From contig JACAEQ010000137.1 of NCBI GenBank assembly GCA_013388755.1, positions 1 to 39,293 of the forward strand: a stretch of DNA of 39,293 nt. Reading direction: 5' to 3'. The DNA is from Chloroflexota bacterium. Its GTDB lineage: Bacteria; Chloroflexota; Chloroflexia; Chloroflexales; Roseiflexaceae. Below are positions 1 through 8,366 of this stretch, one piece after another (the first letter of the stretch is position 1; the number at the start of each line of letters is the position of its first letter). The translations under genes and the position numbers were made by a program. Under the pieces are notes generated by a model, which made no database searches, was not told the origin of the DNA, and worked only from the letters and a program-made list of their open reading frames with translations.

Positions 1-251
1 CAGCGTGGCTGACGCAATCTCCGCTCGCACGGGGAGATTGCTTCGCTATCGCTCGCAATGACCCAGAAGCCGGGAGCGTGCGTCGCTGTTGCGCGCACTG
101 ACCCGGAAGATGGCAGCTTGCGTCGCTATCGCGCGCACTGACCCGGCAGCGGGGAGATTGCTTCGCTATCGCTTGCAATGACCCAGAAGCCGGGAGCTTG
201 CGTCGCTATCGCGCGCACTGACATCCAATCCGTTATTCGGATGGGCCCTTA
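1..251. repeat. R1 MITE-like element (right part) with ~40-bp internal tandem repeats
   Basis: This non-coding stretch consists of about five imperfect ~40-bp units between 31 and 222. Units alternate between GGGAGATTGCTTCGCTATCG and GGGAGCTTGCGTCGCTATCG types, and a larger 120-bp period is visible (31 versus 151). It ends in TTCGGATGGGCCC (236-248) followed by TTA (249-251), the same terminus as the R1 elements at 23545-23686 and 24211-24364. The left end lies outside the window. It sits just downstream of the FHA/Calx-beta gene, whose TAG stop is at 265-267. Confidence 0.75.
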
Positions 252-264
252 GCGTCTTCTGGCG

Positions 265-3045
265 CTAGGGAGCCACAATGGTCAACGCAATCGTCGCCGT
301 CTCTTCTGCGCCGCTGGCCTCGTGCGTCACCTGAATCGTCATCGTTGCCGTGCCCGCGGCAAAGCGGCGATACTCCAGTCTCGACAGTCGAGTATTGGCA
401 TCGGCAAGCGTTGTTGTAAATGTCTGTGGGCCGGCTGTCGGGCCAAACCCTCCCGGGCCGAGGATGCGCATCGCGCCATTCGTGGGCGTGCCGGTAACAC
501 TGAGCGTCACAGTGATCGTATCTTCATCAGGAACGCCCGCAATACTCACAGGGATACCGGTCCAGGTGGCCGTGGGCAACTCGAACGAGCCGGGCGCATC
601 AATCGTCAGTGACACGGGGGTCGCTGTGAATGTCGGCGTAGCTGTTGGTGTCGCCGTCGGTTGTGGCGTCGCCGTCGGTTGCGGCGTCGCCGTCGCAGTG
701 GCAGTTGCAGCTGGTTGCGGCGTCGCCGTCGCGGTGGCAGTTGCGGCTGGCTGTGGCGTCGCCGTCGCGGTGGCAGTTGCGGCTGGTTGCGGCGTCGCCG
801 TCGCTGTTGGTGTGGCGGTGAGGAGGTTATCGGCGGCAAGAATGGTGCCAACCGCTTCGCCATCGTCGAGGTTTGCGCCGGTTGCGCTGGTTAACCGAAC
901 GCGCAGGCGAACGTCGGTCAACTTCGTCGAACTTGGCAAGACAATGACCGCGATCACGCCAGAGACATCGCCTGGAACAAAGGAGAGCGTCCCGACCGCG
1001 CTCCGATAGTCGTCACCGGCACGCGCCGTATCATCTTCCGTCTCATACTGGACAGTAACGGTTACGTCGCTCGCTTCCGAGAGACGCACCGGGAACGAGA
1101 GTGTGACTTCGCCCGTCGTAAGGCGCCTGATCGCTGCATCGTCGATCACAAGCGATGGTAGACGGGGGAGGAGCGTCCGGGTCGGTACAGCCGTTTGTGC
1201 TGGTGTGAGCGTCGGGGATGGAGTAACAGAGGGCGTCACGCCTGCTGGCGCGATCGTTGGCGCCGGCGGCGTATCGGGTGCAACCGTGGCGAATACGGCG
1301 TCAGGCGAGGGCGGGAGTGTCGGCAGAGCGGTGAGTTGCAGCGGGATGGCCGAGGCAGTCGCGAACTGTGCTGCAAACGTGGCCTGCAAGGCGACTCGCT
1401 GATCCTCAGGCGCCGCGGTCGCCGTCTGCACCAGAGCAACGAGCGTTTCGCGCCGCTCCAGATCGGCAACCAGGAGCGCCTGCGCCTGTGATGTCGCGGC
1501 GGCAACAGCAGTCGTGCGCTGATCGGGCGGCTCAGTGGGAGCAGTGAGAATCCCATACCCCGGCAGTGCGCCGGCAAGTGACGCCGGGATCACGGCGAAG
1601 CCGCACAGCAGGGCGAGCAAAAGCAGGCCAGCGAGCACGGCAACCCACCAGAGCGGAAATGTCGCCGCCTGGATGAACTGCGCATCAGCGACCAGCGTCA
1701 CACCGGGCACCGCTTCCGAGGCGCTTCCTGCCGCCTGGACGGTAAACGCATGGCGCAGGTCGCGACCGAACAGGCGACGCTCAACGGCGACGGTCAGCGG
1801 CGTCTCGACGGTCTCACCAGGCGCGATGGTCAGATGTTCCTGGGCGAACGAATAACTCAGCGCCTGTGCCTCATCCGACGCGCCAAGCGTGTAGGACGTG
1901 TGGATGTTTCCATCGTTGCGCACACTCACGGTATAGACCGCCAGTTCGCGATCGGTCTCGCGCTTCGGCGCAATCGAAAGTGTACCGGCGACAAACGGTG
2001 CAACGCGCCACTCAAGCGGCGCCTCAAACACCATATCAGCGATTTCGGCGGCAGTCGCCTCGATGGTCACGGGGTATGCGCCGGCGCGACTGGCGCTCTC
2101 CTGCGGTACGTGGACGACCATCGTCGCAGCGACCCGGCTGCCGGGCGCAACCCGCACGGTCGGCATCACTTCGACCCAGTCGCGTGGCAGGCCCGCGATC
2201 GACAGCGAGACCGTGAGTGGCGCAGCAGTCTGGTTCGTAACGTGCACATCAATAATCGTGCGCCGGCCAGGCTCCAGCATGAGGTTAACCTGGTCGGGCG
2301 CAAGCGCGAGCGTCACGGCAGGCCCGCCGGTAGCCACCTGCCGCGACTCCACAGGCGGAGCGGCTGGAGCGTCGGCAGGCGAAGCCAGGCGCCCGGTTAC
2401 AGCCGCCGCTGCGAGCGCAGCCGGCTGTGCGCCAGCGCCGGATGGAACGCTGGCGGCGGGCAGGGCTGCCGCAACTGGCGCAGCAGCTCCCGTAGCCGGC
2501 GGCGACTCCACAGGCGGAGCGGCTGGAGCGTCGGCAGGCGAAGCCAGGCGCCCGGTTACGGCCGCCGCTGCGAGCGCGGCCGGCTGTGCGCCAGCGCCGG
2601 ATGGAACGCTGGCGGCGGGCAGGGCTGCCGCAACTGGCGCAGCAGCTCCCGTAGCCGGCGGCGCGCCGACCTGTAACCGGATCGTATGGCGGCCAATACG
2701 GATCGGCAGTTCAGGCGGCCAGGGCTGCGGAACCTGCGCTTCCAGGCGGACCGTACCCAGGAGCGTACCAAGCCTGGAGCCGAGATCGACCACGCGCGCA
2801 TTGCGGCCATCCCAGTCAACCCGCACATGATTGCGCGAGACAGTGGGATCTTCCAGCACCAGGCTGCTGCTGCGCAGGCGCCCGATCGTCACGCCGGCGA
2901 TCGTCAGCTCGACACCCCGAACCGGTTCGCCACGCGCATCAACCAGCACGACGCGGGGCACATGTGGCTGCTCAGGGGTCGCTACCAGTTGTGTCGCATA
3001 CGGATTGTGCTGCGCCTCCGCCCCGGATTGCTGCTCTGGCGACAT
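265..3045 (-). CDS. FHA / Ig-like / transmembrane / Calx-beta surface protein (no kinase)
   Basis: This 926-residue protein is a kinase-less relative of the kinases upstream. An FHA domain (about 30-120) has the GR and SRNH motifs, but the usual GSxNGT loop reads GSRLGT, so phospho-threonine binding may be weakened. An Ala/Pro linker (about 129-234) holds a tandem 53-residue duplication. An Ig/NEW3-like beta domain follows (about 240-455). One membrane segment (about 461-483) is followed by SLAGALPGYG. The presumably exported part has a Thr/Pro stretch, a Calx-beta-like domain (about 632-735), repeats of a PQPAATATATAT unit, and a C-terminal cadherin/Ig-like domain. The start is ATG at 3045 with AAGG eight bases upstream. 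A GTG at 3054 is possible but overlaps this Shine-Dalgarno. It is the last gene of the block, 39 bp after the soluble kinase. Function is not known; a membrane partner or decoy reader of the neighbouring kinases is inferred. Confidence 0.8.
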   Translation of the reverse strand: MSPEQQSGAEAQHNPYATQLVATPEQPHVPRVVLVDARGEPVRGVELTIAGVTIGRLRSSSLVLEDPTVSRNHVRVDWDGRNARVVDLGSRLGTLLGTVRLEAQVPQPWPPELPIRIGRHTIRLQVGAPPATGAAAPVAAALPAASVPSGAGAQPAALAAAAVTGRLASPADAPAAPPVESPPATGAAAPVAAALPAASVPSGAGAQPAALAAAAVTGRLASPADAPAAPPVESRQVATGGPAVTLALAPDQVNLMLEPGRRTIIDVHVTNQTAAPLTVSLSIAGLPRDWVEVMPTVRVAPGSRVAATMVVHVPQESASRAGAYPVTIEATAAEIADMVFEAPLEWRVAPFVAGTLSIAPKRETDRELAVYTVSVRNDGNIHTSYTLGASDEAQALSYSFAQEHLTIAPGETVETPLTVAVERRLFGRDLRHAFTVQAAGSASEAVPGVTLVADAQFIQAATFPLWWVAVLAGLLLLALLCGFAVIPASLAGALPGYGILTAPTEPPDQRTTAVAAATSQAQALLVADLERRETLVALVQTATAAPEDQRVALQATFAAQFATASAIPLQLTALPTLPPSPDAVFATVAPDTPPAPTIAPAGVTPSVTPSPTLTPAQTAVPTRTLLPRLPSLVIDDAAIRRLTTGEVTLSFPVRLSEASDVTVTVQYETEDDTARAGDDYRSAVGTLSFVPGDVSGVIAVIVLPSSTKLTDVRLRVRLTSATGANLDDGEAVGTILAADNLLTATPTATATPQPAATATATATPQPAATATATATPQPAATATATATPQPTATPQPTATPTATPTFTATPVSLTIDAPGSFELPTATWTGIPVSIAGVPDEDTITVTLSVTGTPTNGAMRILGPGGFGPTAGPQTFTTTLADANTRLSRLEYRRFAAGTATMTIQVTHEASGAEETATIALTIVAP
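677..804 (-). repeat. 36-bp minisatellite in the Thr/Pro-rich region
   Basis: Three full 36-bp copies (677-712, 713-748, 749-784) and one partial copy encode a repeating PQPAATATATAT linker in the FHA/Calx-beta protein. Copies differ at only a few positions, as expected for slippage-prone repeats. The unit length is a multiple of three, so changes in copy number would keep the frame. Confidence 0.85.
2343..2660 (-). repeat. 159-bp near-perfect tandem duplication (53 codons)
   Basis: Two adjacent 159-bp copies (period fixed by GACTCCACAGGCGG at 2345 and 2504) differ at about two visible bases. They encode a duplicated Ala/Pro-rich 53-residue linker between the FHA and Ig-like domains. The near identity argues for a recent in-frame duplication. 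Confidence 0.85.
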
Positions 3046-3084
3046 ACTGATCACCTTATGACGTCCAGCGCCGCGTGCAGCGCA

Positions 3085-4938
3085 TCATAATGGAAGAAGC
3101 GACGTCTGGACGAATTCGGCGGACGCCTGGACAGACGTTCCGCCAAGCACAGCGGCGGTCACCACGAACCGAAAGACCTGTGTCCCTCCAAACACGCGCC
3201 GGCCCGTGCGAACCTCGAGCGGCACGTCCACTGCCTCGCCGGGTGCCAGGTGGACCTCGTGACGGCCAAAATTGTACGCCAGTGCCTGGCCCGGATCGTC
3301 ACCCATCAATACCACATGGGCCGTTGCCCCTCCCTGGCTGACAAGCCGGATCGTATAGCGCGCCTGATCACGCCCACGCACCGTCTCGGGCGTCACGTGC
3401 AGCGTCAACGCCGGAGGCGCCAGCACCGTCCACGTCGCTCGCACCGCAGCGCCGATCTGTGGCCGGGTTGTCGAGCGCGCATGGATCTTCACATGTTGCG
3501 GACCGCTGCGCGACCCGGCAATGGCCGGCACCTCCAGCGGCAGATTCACAACGACCTGTGCGCCCCCATCAAGGGCAACCGGCTCGGGTGGCAGGCGCAC
3601 CCACTCCGCAGGCCAGCCTTCGACGGAGAGGACAAGCGTGTCGCGCTCGGTAGCGCGATTCATCAGTGTCAGCGCGACCGTTGCCGGGTGCCCGGCGATA
3701 ATCGAGAGCGCATCATCGCCAGGCGCCAGCGCCACAGCGAACTGATCTGCGCGGCCTTGCTCAAGATGCAGGGTAAAGGGGCCAATCATCAACGGCACGC
3801 CCATCGTCCAGGGCTGCGACTCATGCGGCTTGAGGGGTGTATCGTCAAGGCGCGTGCCGCCGCGCGATCCCAGGTCCTTCACCTTCACGCGCCGCCCGCT
3901 CCACTCGATATGCAGGTGATTGCGCGACACCGCCGGATCATCGAGCACCAGTTGATTTTCCGCGCGGCGGCCGACCGTCAGCCCGTCCTCCGTGAGCGGT
4001 ACCAGGCACACCACATGACCCGCGGCATCAAGCACCCTCACCTGCAATCCTTCCGGCACAGGAGTTGTTGCGGCGGCAGGGGCCTGCATCAACCGCCGCA
4101 GCGCCTGCGCCAGTTCCCCGGCGGTTGCAAAGCGTGCTTCGGGCTGTTTAGCAAGGCAGCGCAGAATAATCGCCTCGAGCGTGACCGGAATATCGGGCGC
4201 GACCGTGCGCGGCGAGGGGGGTTGCATGTGGACATGCTTTTCGACCGCCTCGCTCAAGCGGCTGACACTGAACGGCAGGTAGCCGGTAACGACCTCGTAG
4301 AGCACAATGCCGAGAGCATAGATATCGCTGCGCCCATCAACCGGGAGCCCCTGGCATTGCTCCGGTGACATGTAGGCTGGCGTACCGACCGTCACGCCGC
4401 TTGCGGTAATGCCGCTGCCCTCCACCAGGCGCGCCAGGCCGAAGTCGGTCAGTTTCGCCACATAGAGCGAACGACCACCCGGGCCAGCGTGGCGAGCGAT
4501 CAGGATGTTATCCGGCTTGACATCACGGTGGATCACGCCTTTCGAATGGGCAAAGTCGAGCGCCTCTGCCGCCTGACGCACCAGGTCGAGACTGAAATTG
4601 AGCGGCCAGGGGGTTCCTTCGCGCGCGCGGCGATCGAGCAGTGTACGCAGTGAACCATCGGGCAGATACTCCATAGTGATGTAGTACCGCCCTCGTTGCT
4701 CATCAAAACCGAAGATCCTGACGATATGCGGGTGTTCCAGCGCAGCAATCGCCTGAGCCTCCTGGCGGAAACGCGCCTGAAAGCCGGGATCGAGCGCGAA
4801 TTGCGGGTGCATCACCTTCACGGCCTGCAAGCGATCGAGGTTGACGTGACGTGCACGGTACACCTGGCCCATGCCCCCTGCGCCAAGCAGCGCCTCGATC
4901 TGGCAATTACCGATCATCTGTCCGAGAAGGTTATCCAC
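3085..4938 (-). CDS. Soluble Ser/Thr protein kinase with FHA and Ig-like domains
   Basis: This 617-residue protein has an N-terminal Hanks-type kinase domain (1-275): glycine loop GAGGMG (about 19-24), AVKV lysine (about 41), catalytic HRDVKPDN (about 135), DFG, and SPEQ in place of APE. An FHA domain (about 310-395) has GR and SRNH, but GSRGGT replaces the usual GSxNGT. An Ig-like domain pair completes it. It stops with SLLPL exactly where its two kinase paralogues enter their membrane helix, so it is predicted cytosolic. The start is GTG at 4938 with GGAG eight bases upstream, placed just before the conserved LGQMIG block. It probably phosphorylates Ser/Thr on proteins of the adjacent injection system. 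The substrate is inferred, not shown. Confidence 0.9.
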   Translation of the reverse strand: MDNLLGQMIGNCQIEALLGAGGMGQVYRARHVNLDRLQAVKVMHPQFALDPGFQARFRQEAQAIAALEHPHIVRIFGFDEQRGRYYITMEYLPDGSLRTLLDRRAREGTPWPLNFSLDLVRQAAEALDFAHSKGVIHRDVKPDNILIARHAGPGGRSLYVAKLTDFGLARLVEGSGITASGVTVGTPAYMSPEQCQGLPVDGRSDIYALGIVLYEVVTGYLPFSVSRLSEAVEKHVHMQPPSPRTVAPDIPVTLEAIILRCLAKQPEARFATAGELAQALRRLMQAPAAATTPVPEGLQVRVLDAAGHVVCLVPLTEDGLTVGRRAENQLVLDDPAVSRNHLHIEWSGRRVKVKDLGSRGGTRLDDTPLKPHESQPWTMGVPLMIGPFTLHLEQGRADQFAVALAPGDDALSIIAGHPATVALTLMNRATERDTLVLSVEGWPAEWVRLPPEPVALDGGAQVVVNLPLEVPAIAGSRSGPQHVKIHARSTTRPQIGAAVRATWTVLAPPALTLHVTPETVRGRDQARYTIRLVSQGGATAHVVLMGDDPGQALAYNFGRHEVHLAPGEAVDVPLEVRTGRRVFGGTQVFRFVVTAAVLGGTSVQASAEFVQTSLLPL

Positions 4939-4957
4939 ACCGGTAGCTCCGATTGTA

Positions 4958-5090
4958 GTGCCAATACGTTTCAGATAAGCCCTTCGCCCTCATCCCGGTC
5001 CTCTCGCGCCAGGGAAGAGGGTCTGGCGCCTCCCTCCAGCGGGGTGAGATCGGGCGGGGTGCGTAGAGCCTTATGTGCAAGGTACTGGTT
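4958..5090. mobile_element. R2 MITE-like element
   Basis: This 133-bp non-coding palindromic element lies between two kinase genes. The left end GTGCCAATACG and the reverse complement of the right end GAACCAGTACC form imperfect terminal inverted repeats. It is bounded by GTA (4955-4957) and CTA (5091-5093). The right CTA is the TAG stop codon of the kinase gene at 5091-8159. It is homologous to the element at 23399-23541: both have a GAGATCGGG core and a right part reading GCCTTAT followed by GGTA. Confidence 0.7.
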
Positions 5091-8000
5091 CTAGCGCAGA
5101 TACTCGAATACCCACCAGCCGGTCCTGGGTCCTTCGCGACCGGTCGCATCAACTGCCCAGACGCGCCAGCGCCCCGGCTGGGCGCCAACCCACTGGAACG
5201 TATACTGTGTCGCCGTAATGCCGCGTTGAACCTGCCATGTACGGCCGACATCGGTACACCAGGCGCCCGCCTGGCAGCAGTGGAAGCAGTCGATCTCGAC
5301 CACATACGTCACTGCACCGGGCACTGCCGACCAGGTAAGCACGGTCACACGCGGGAAGATATCGAAACGCGAACCATCAGGCGGTGCCAGTTGCACCGGC
5401 GGCGTCGTCAAGAACAGATCCGGCGTCGGCGAGGGCGTGATCGTCGCAGTTGGCGTACTGGTCGGTGATGGCGTAAGAGTCGCTGTCGGCGTCTCAGTTG
5501 GCGCCGTGGTCGGTGTCTCGGTCGGTGTGCTGGTCGGCGTCAGGGTTGGCGTACTACTCGGCTCGGGAGTGCTGGTTGGTTCCGGCGTACTGGTTGGTAC
5601 GGCGGTGGCGCTGGGAGCCGGTGTTGGCGCGATTGTCGCGCCAGGCGCCGCCGTTGGAGTTGCGGAGGGCGCCGCACTCGGCGTCGGCGAGGCAGTGCCA
5701 GCATTCCCCCCGGCGCCAGTAGTGGCGCCGCCTGCACCACTGTCACCGCCGCCCGAACCGCCTGCCGCGGCAGCCGCCTGTGCCGTGCCCGTCGCCACAG
5801 CCTGGGCAGCCGCCGCCGTTCCGGTTGCCGCGATCTCCACTGCACTGCCATCAGGTGTTGCATCGGGTGCGTTCGTTGCAATCGCTGCTTCCGGTGTTGC
5901 ACTCGCCCCCGTCGTCGTTGGCGTCGGTGAAACGAGCGCAGTCACAGGTGTCGCCAGTTCCACCCCACCGGCGACGCTCACGTCATCTGCATTGCCGCCA
6001 CGAAACACTGCATACCCCGGCAATCCGCCGGCCAGCGACACCGGCAACGCCCCGAAGCCGCACGCGCCGCCGAACGCCAGTGCCAGCACTGCCGCAATGA
6101 CACTCCAGGCCGGCAGTAACGAACTTTGCAGCCATGTTCCTGCCGACCGCAGAACCGCGCCATGTTCCGCCGCCGCCGTCACGCTAACGTGATGGCTCGT
6201 CTCGCTTCCCAGCAACTTCAGCGGCCCTTCCACAACCACCGATGCACTACCACTCTCCCCTGGCGCGAGGACCAGTTCCTCCGGCGCCAGTGTCACCTGC
6301 ATGCCGGCTTCTTCCGCCTCGCCCTTCAACCGGTAGCGTACCGTCGCATTACCCAGGTTCTGCACGACCGCCTTCATCTGCCCGCGCCCGCGCCCGCGCA
6401 CCCGGACTGGCGTCAACGACAACTCCTCTTTCGTGTATGGCCGCACCGTCCAGCGTGCCAGAACGGTTCCACCTTCCGCCGGTCGCGCCCGCGACCGCGC
6501 AACAACTTCAACCGGGTATTCACCGGCGCGCGTTTCCGGTTCCGCCGGTGAGCGCACTGTCAGATTCACCGTCGCCTGTCCTCCAGGCGACAGTTGCACC
6601 GCCGGTGGCAGCGTCACCCATTCCTCCGGCACACCGGTCACACTGACCACCAGGTGATCGACCTGTTCGCTCAAATTCGCCAGTGTCACCGCGACCGTCG
6701 CGACCTGTCCCGGAGTCACAGCCAGTGCTTCCGGCTCAACCACCACCCCGACGCGCCCGGTAGTCATGAACGCCTGCGAGTACTGCAGCGGCATCGCATC
6801 GCTGTGAGGCGCCGGCACCGTCATCACGCCGTGCCCCGGCGTCGCGACGGTCGGCGCAGTCGCGGCGCTCCGGCCCGCCTCGCTCTCTGGCGGATCCAGA
6901 CGCAGCCAGTACGACCCGACGCGCAGCAACGTGCGCCATGGCCAGGGCACGGCCTGCTGCGGCGGCAATCGCTGCTCACCCAGCAGCGTCCCATTGCTTG
7001 AGCCAAGGTCGGTCACCAGGACCTGCGTTCCGTCCCACGCCAGGTGCACATGGTGGCGCGACACCCCTTCCCCGCCGAGCACCACATCATTGCGTTCCAC
7101 GCGCCCGACTGTCAGACCCGCCGGCCGTACCGCCACCACCTGCAACAGCGTCCCCGCATCGTCCAGCACCTGGATGCGCGGCAGCGGGCTTCCACCCATG
7201 ACTGTGAGCACTGCCGGGGCCACGGCCGGACCCGCCGCCTGAATCCGGGTCCGAGCCGCGATTTCGGTCAGGGGGGCTCCATTCTCCCCACCCGCCGCCA
7301 GTTCCGGCGCAACCAGCCGGATTGTCTCATACAACGCCGCCGCCAGATCCGCCGCGGTTGCGAAACGTTCTTCCGCCGTCTTTGCCAGGCAACGCGCGAT
7401 GATCGTCTCGACCGCTTCGGGCAATTCCGGCCGCACCTGGCGAGGTGACGGCGCGGGCACATAGACATGCTTGAATACCGCCTCGCTCACCGTTTTGACA
7501 ACGAACGGCAGCGTACCCGTGGCCACTTCGTAGAGCACCACACCCAGCGCATAGATGTCGCTCCGGCCATCGAGTTCTTTGCCCTGGCACTGCTCCGGCG
7601 ACATATAGGCCGGCGTGCCCATGGCCATGCCGGTTGCCGTGAGATTGCTGCCGTCCGCCATGCGCGCCAGGCCAAAATCGGCCACCTTCATCACCGGCGC
7701 GCCGCCCAGCACACCCGGCTGCAACAGCAGGTTATCCGGCTTGATGTCGCGATGCACCATGCCCATCGCGTGAGCGTAGGCCAGCGCATCCGCCGCCTGC
7801 CGCACGAGTTCCAGCCCCTGTGCAAGGCTCCCGTTCGCGTGCTGCCCTGATGAGCGCAACCAGCCGCGCATCGAACCGCCCACCACCAGTTCCATGACCA
7901 GGTACGCCATGTCGTTGTACTCGTCGAAATCGTACACTTCGACAATATGCGGGTGGCGCAGTTTTGCCGCTGCCTGTGCCTCATGGCGAAAGCGTGCCTG

Positions 8001-8159
8001 GAACATCGGATCTTGCGCCAGATTACCGTGCAGGAGCTTGAGCGCAGCCGGCCGATCCAGGTGGATATGACGGGCGCGAAACACCTGGCCCATACCCCCG
8101 CTGCCCAGCAGCGATTCGATCCGGTAGTTGCCGATCGTCTGCCCGATGTATTCTGTCAC
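5091..8159 (-). CDS. Membrane Ser/Thr protein kinase with FHA and C-terminal beta domain
   Basis: This 1022-residue protein has a Hanks-type kinase domain (about 1-275) with [14 protein letters not shown] and DFG; a canonical FHA domain (about 335-410) with GR, SRHH and GSSNGT; and Ig-like domains. A single membrane helix (about 680-700) is followed by [11 protein letters not shown] long Ala/Thr/Pro/Ser linker leads to a C-terminal fibronectin-like domain (about 919-1022) with several cysteines and tryptophans. Kinase and FHA are predicted cytosolic and the C-terminus outside. The start is GTG at 8159, with GGAG seven bases upstream and the [10 protein letters not shown] block that aligns with the paralogues. 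An in-frame ATG at 8249 would lie upstream of the candidate -10 box and is rejected. The gene ends at an R2 element. The likely role is sensing at the envelope and phosphorylating cytosolic targets. Confidence 0.92.
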   Translation of the reverse strand: MTEYIGQTIGNYRIESLLGSGGMGQVFRARHIHLDRPAALKLLHGNLAQDPMFQARFRHEAQAAAKLRHPHIVEVYDFDEYNDMAYLVMELVVGGSMRGWLRSSGQHANGSLAQGLELVRQAADALAYAHAMGMVHRDIKPDNLLLQPGVLGGAPVMKVADFGLARMADGSNLTATGMAMGTPAYMSPEQCQGKELDGRSDIYALGVVLYEVATGTLPFVVKTVSEAVFKHVYVPAPSPRQVRPELPEAVETIIARCLAKTAEERFATAADLAAALYETIRLVAPELAAGGENGAPLTEIAARTRIQAAGPAVAPAVLTVMGGSPLPRIQVLDDAGTLLQVVAVRPAGLTVGRVERNDVVLGGEGVSRHHVHLAWDGTQVLVTDLGSSNGTLLGEQRLPPQQAVPWPWRTLLRVGSYWLRLDPPESEAGRSAATAPTVATPGHGVMTVPAPHSDAMPLQYSQAFMTTGRVGVVVEPEALAVTPGQVATVAVTLANLSEQVDHLVVSVTGVPEEWVTLPPAVQLSPGGQATVNLTVRSPAEPETRAGEYPVEVVARSRARPAEGGTVLARWTVRPYTKEELSLTPVRVRGRGRGQMKAVVQNLGNATVRYRLKGEAEEAGMQVTLAPEELVLAPGESGSASVVVEGPLKLLGSETSHHVSVTAAAEHGAVLRSAGTWLQSSLLPAWSVIAAVLALAFGGACGFGALPVSLAGGLPGYAVFRGGNADDVSVAGGVELATPVTALVSPTPTTTGASATPEAAIATNAPDATPDGSAVEIAATGTAAAAQAVATGTAQAAAAAGGSGGGDSGAGGATTGAGGNAGTASPTPSAAPSATPTAAPGATIAPTPAPSATAVPTSTPEPTSTPEPSSTPTLTPTSTPTETPTTAPTETPTATLTPSPTSTPTATITPSPTPDLFLTTPPVQLAPPDGSRFDIFPRVTVLTWSAVPGAVTYVVEIDCFHCCQAGAWCTDVGRTWQVQRGITATQYTFQWVGAQPGRWRVWAVDATGREGPRTGWWVFEYLR

Positions 8160-8222
8160 GTTCTGGCTCCGTGCATTGAATGAGGCCGTACGCGCCTGCG
8201 GAGGAAAGCACGCGGAGCAATG

Positions 8223-8249
8223 CTGTGCAATCAGCATTATACTGTGCAA
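8223..8249 (-). promoter_or_regulatory. Candidate promoter/operator of the membrane kinase gene
   Basis: Read on the minus strand, two identical TTGCACAG boxes (8249-8242 and 8230-8223; 19-bp spacing, about two helical turns) bracket a consensus -10 TATAAT (8241-8236). No good -35 is present, which fits an activator-dependent or repressible promoter. The GTG start is about 70 bases downstream. The rest of the 8160-8366 gap shows no other clear signal. Confidence 0.5.
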
Positions 8250-8366
8250 ACGGCGGTGACGCTGCTTGCGTTTTTGTCATCCAGCGCGGAACACACTACA
8301 ATGCGCCAGATTCGACACCGGCAGATGGATCGCGCACGGTGACACATCCACAGGGCCAGCCCGATC

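Noticed and set aside
31-222. Regular ~40-bp repeats as a possible CRISPR array
   Set aside because: Units are contiguous without unique spacers and no cas genes are present.
350-1009. Long plus-strand frame rich in Val/Gly/Ala
   Set aside because: It is the antisense shadow of the Thr/Pro repeats of the FHA/Calx-beta gene, which has coherent domains on the minus strand.
1750-2676. 308-codon plus-strand frame
   Set aside because: Arg-rich composition and repeats mirror the antisense duplicated linker; no domain or ribosome site.
5437-6192. 251-codon plus-strand frame of Val/Gly/Ala
   Set aside because: Antisense of the kinase Thr/Pro/Ala linker; low-complexity artefact.
8160-8249. ATG at 8249 as start of the membrane kinase
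   Set aside because: It adds 30 residues not shared with paralogues and lies upstream of the candidate -10 box; the GTG at 8159 has a good Shine-Dalgarno.
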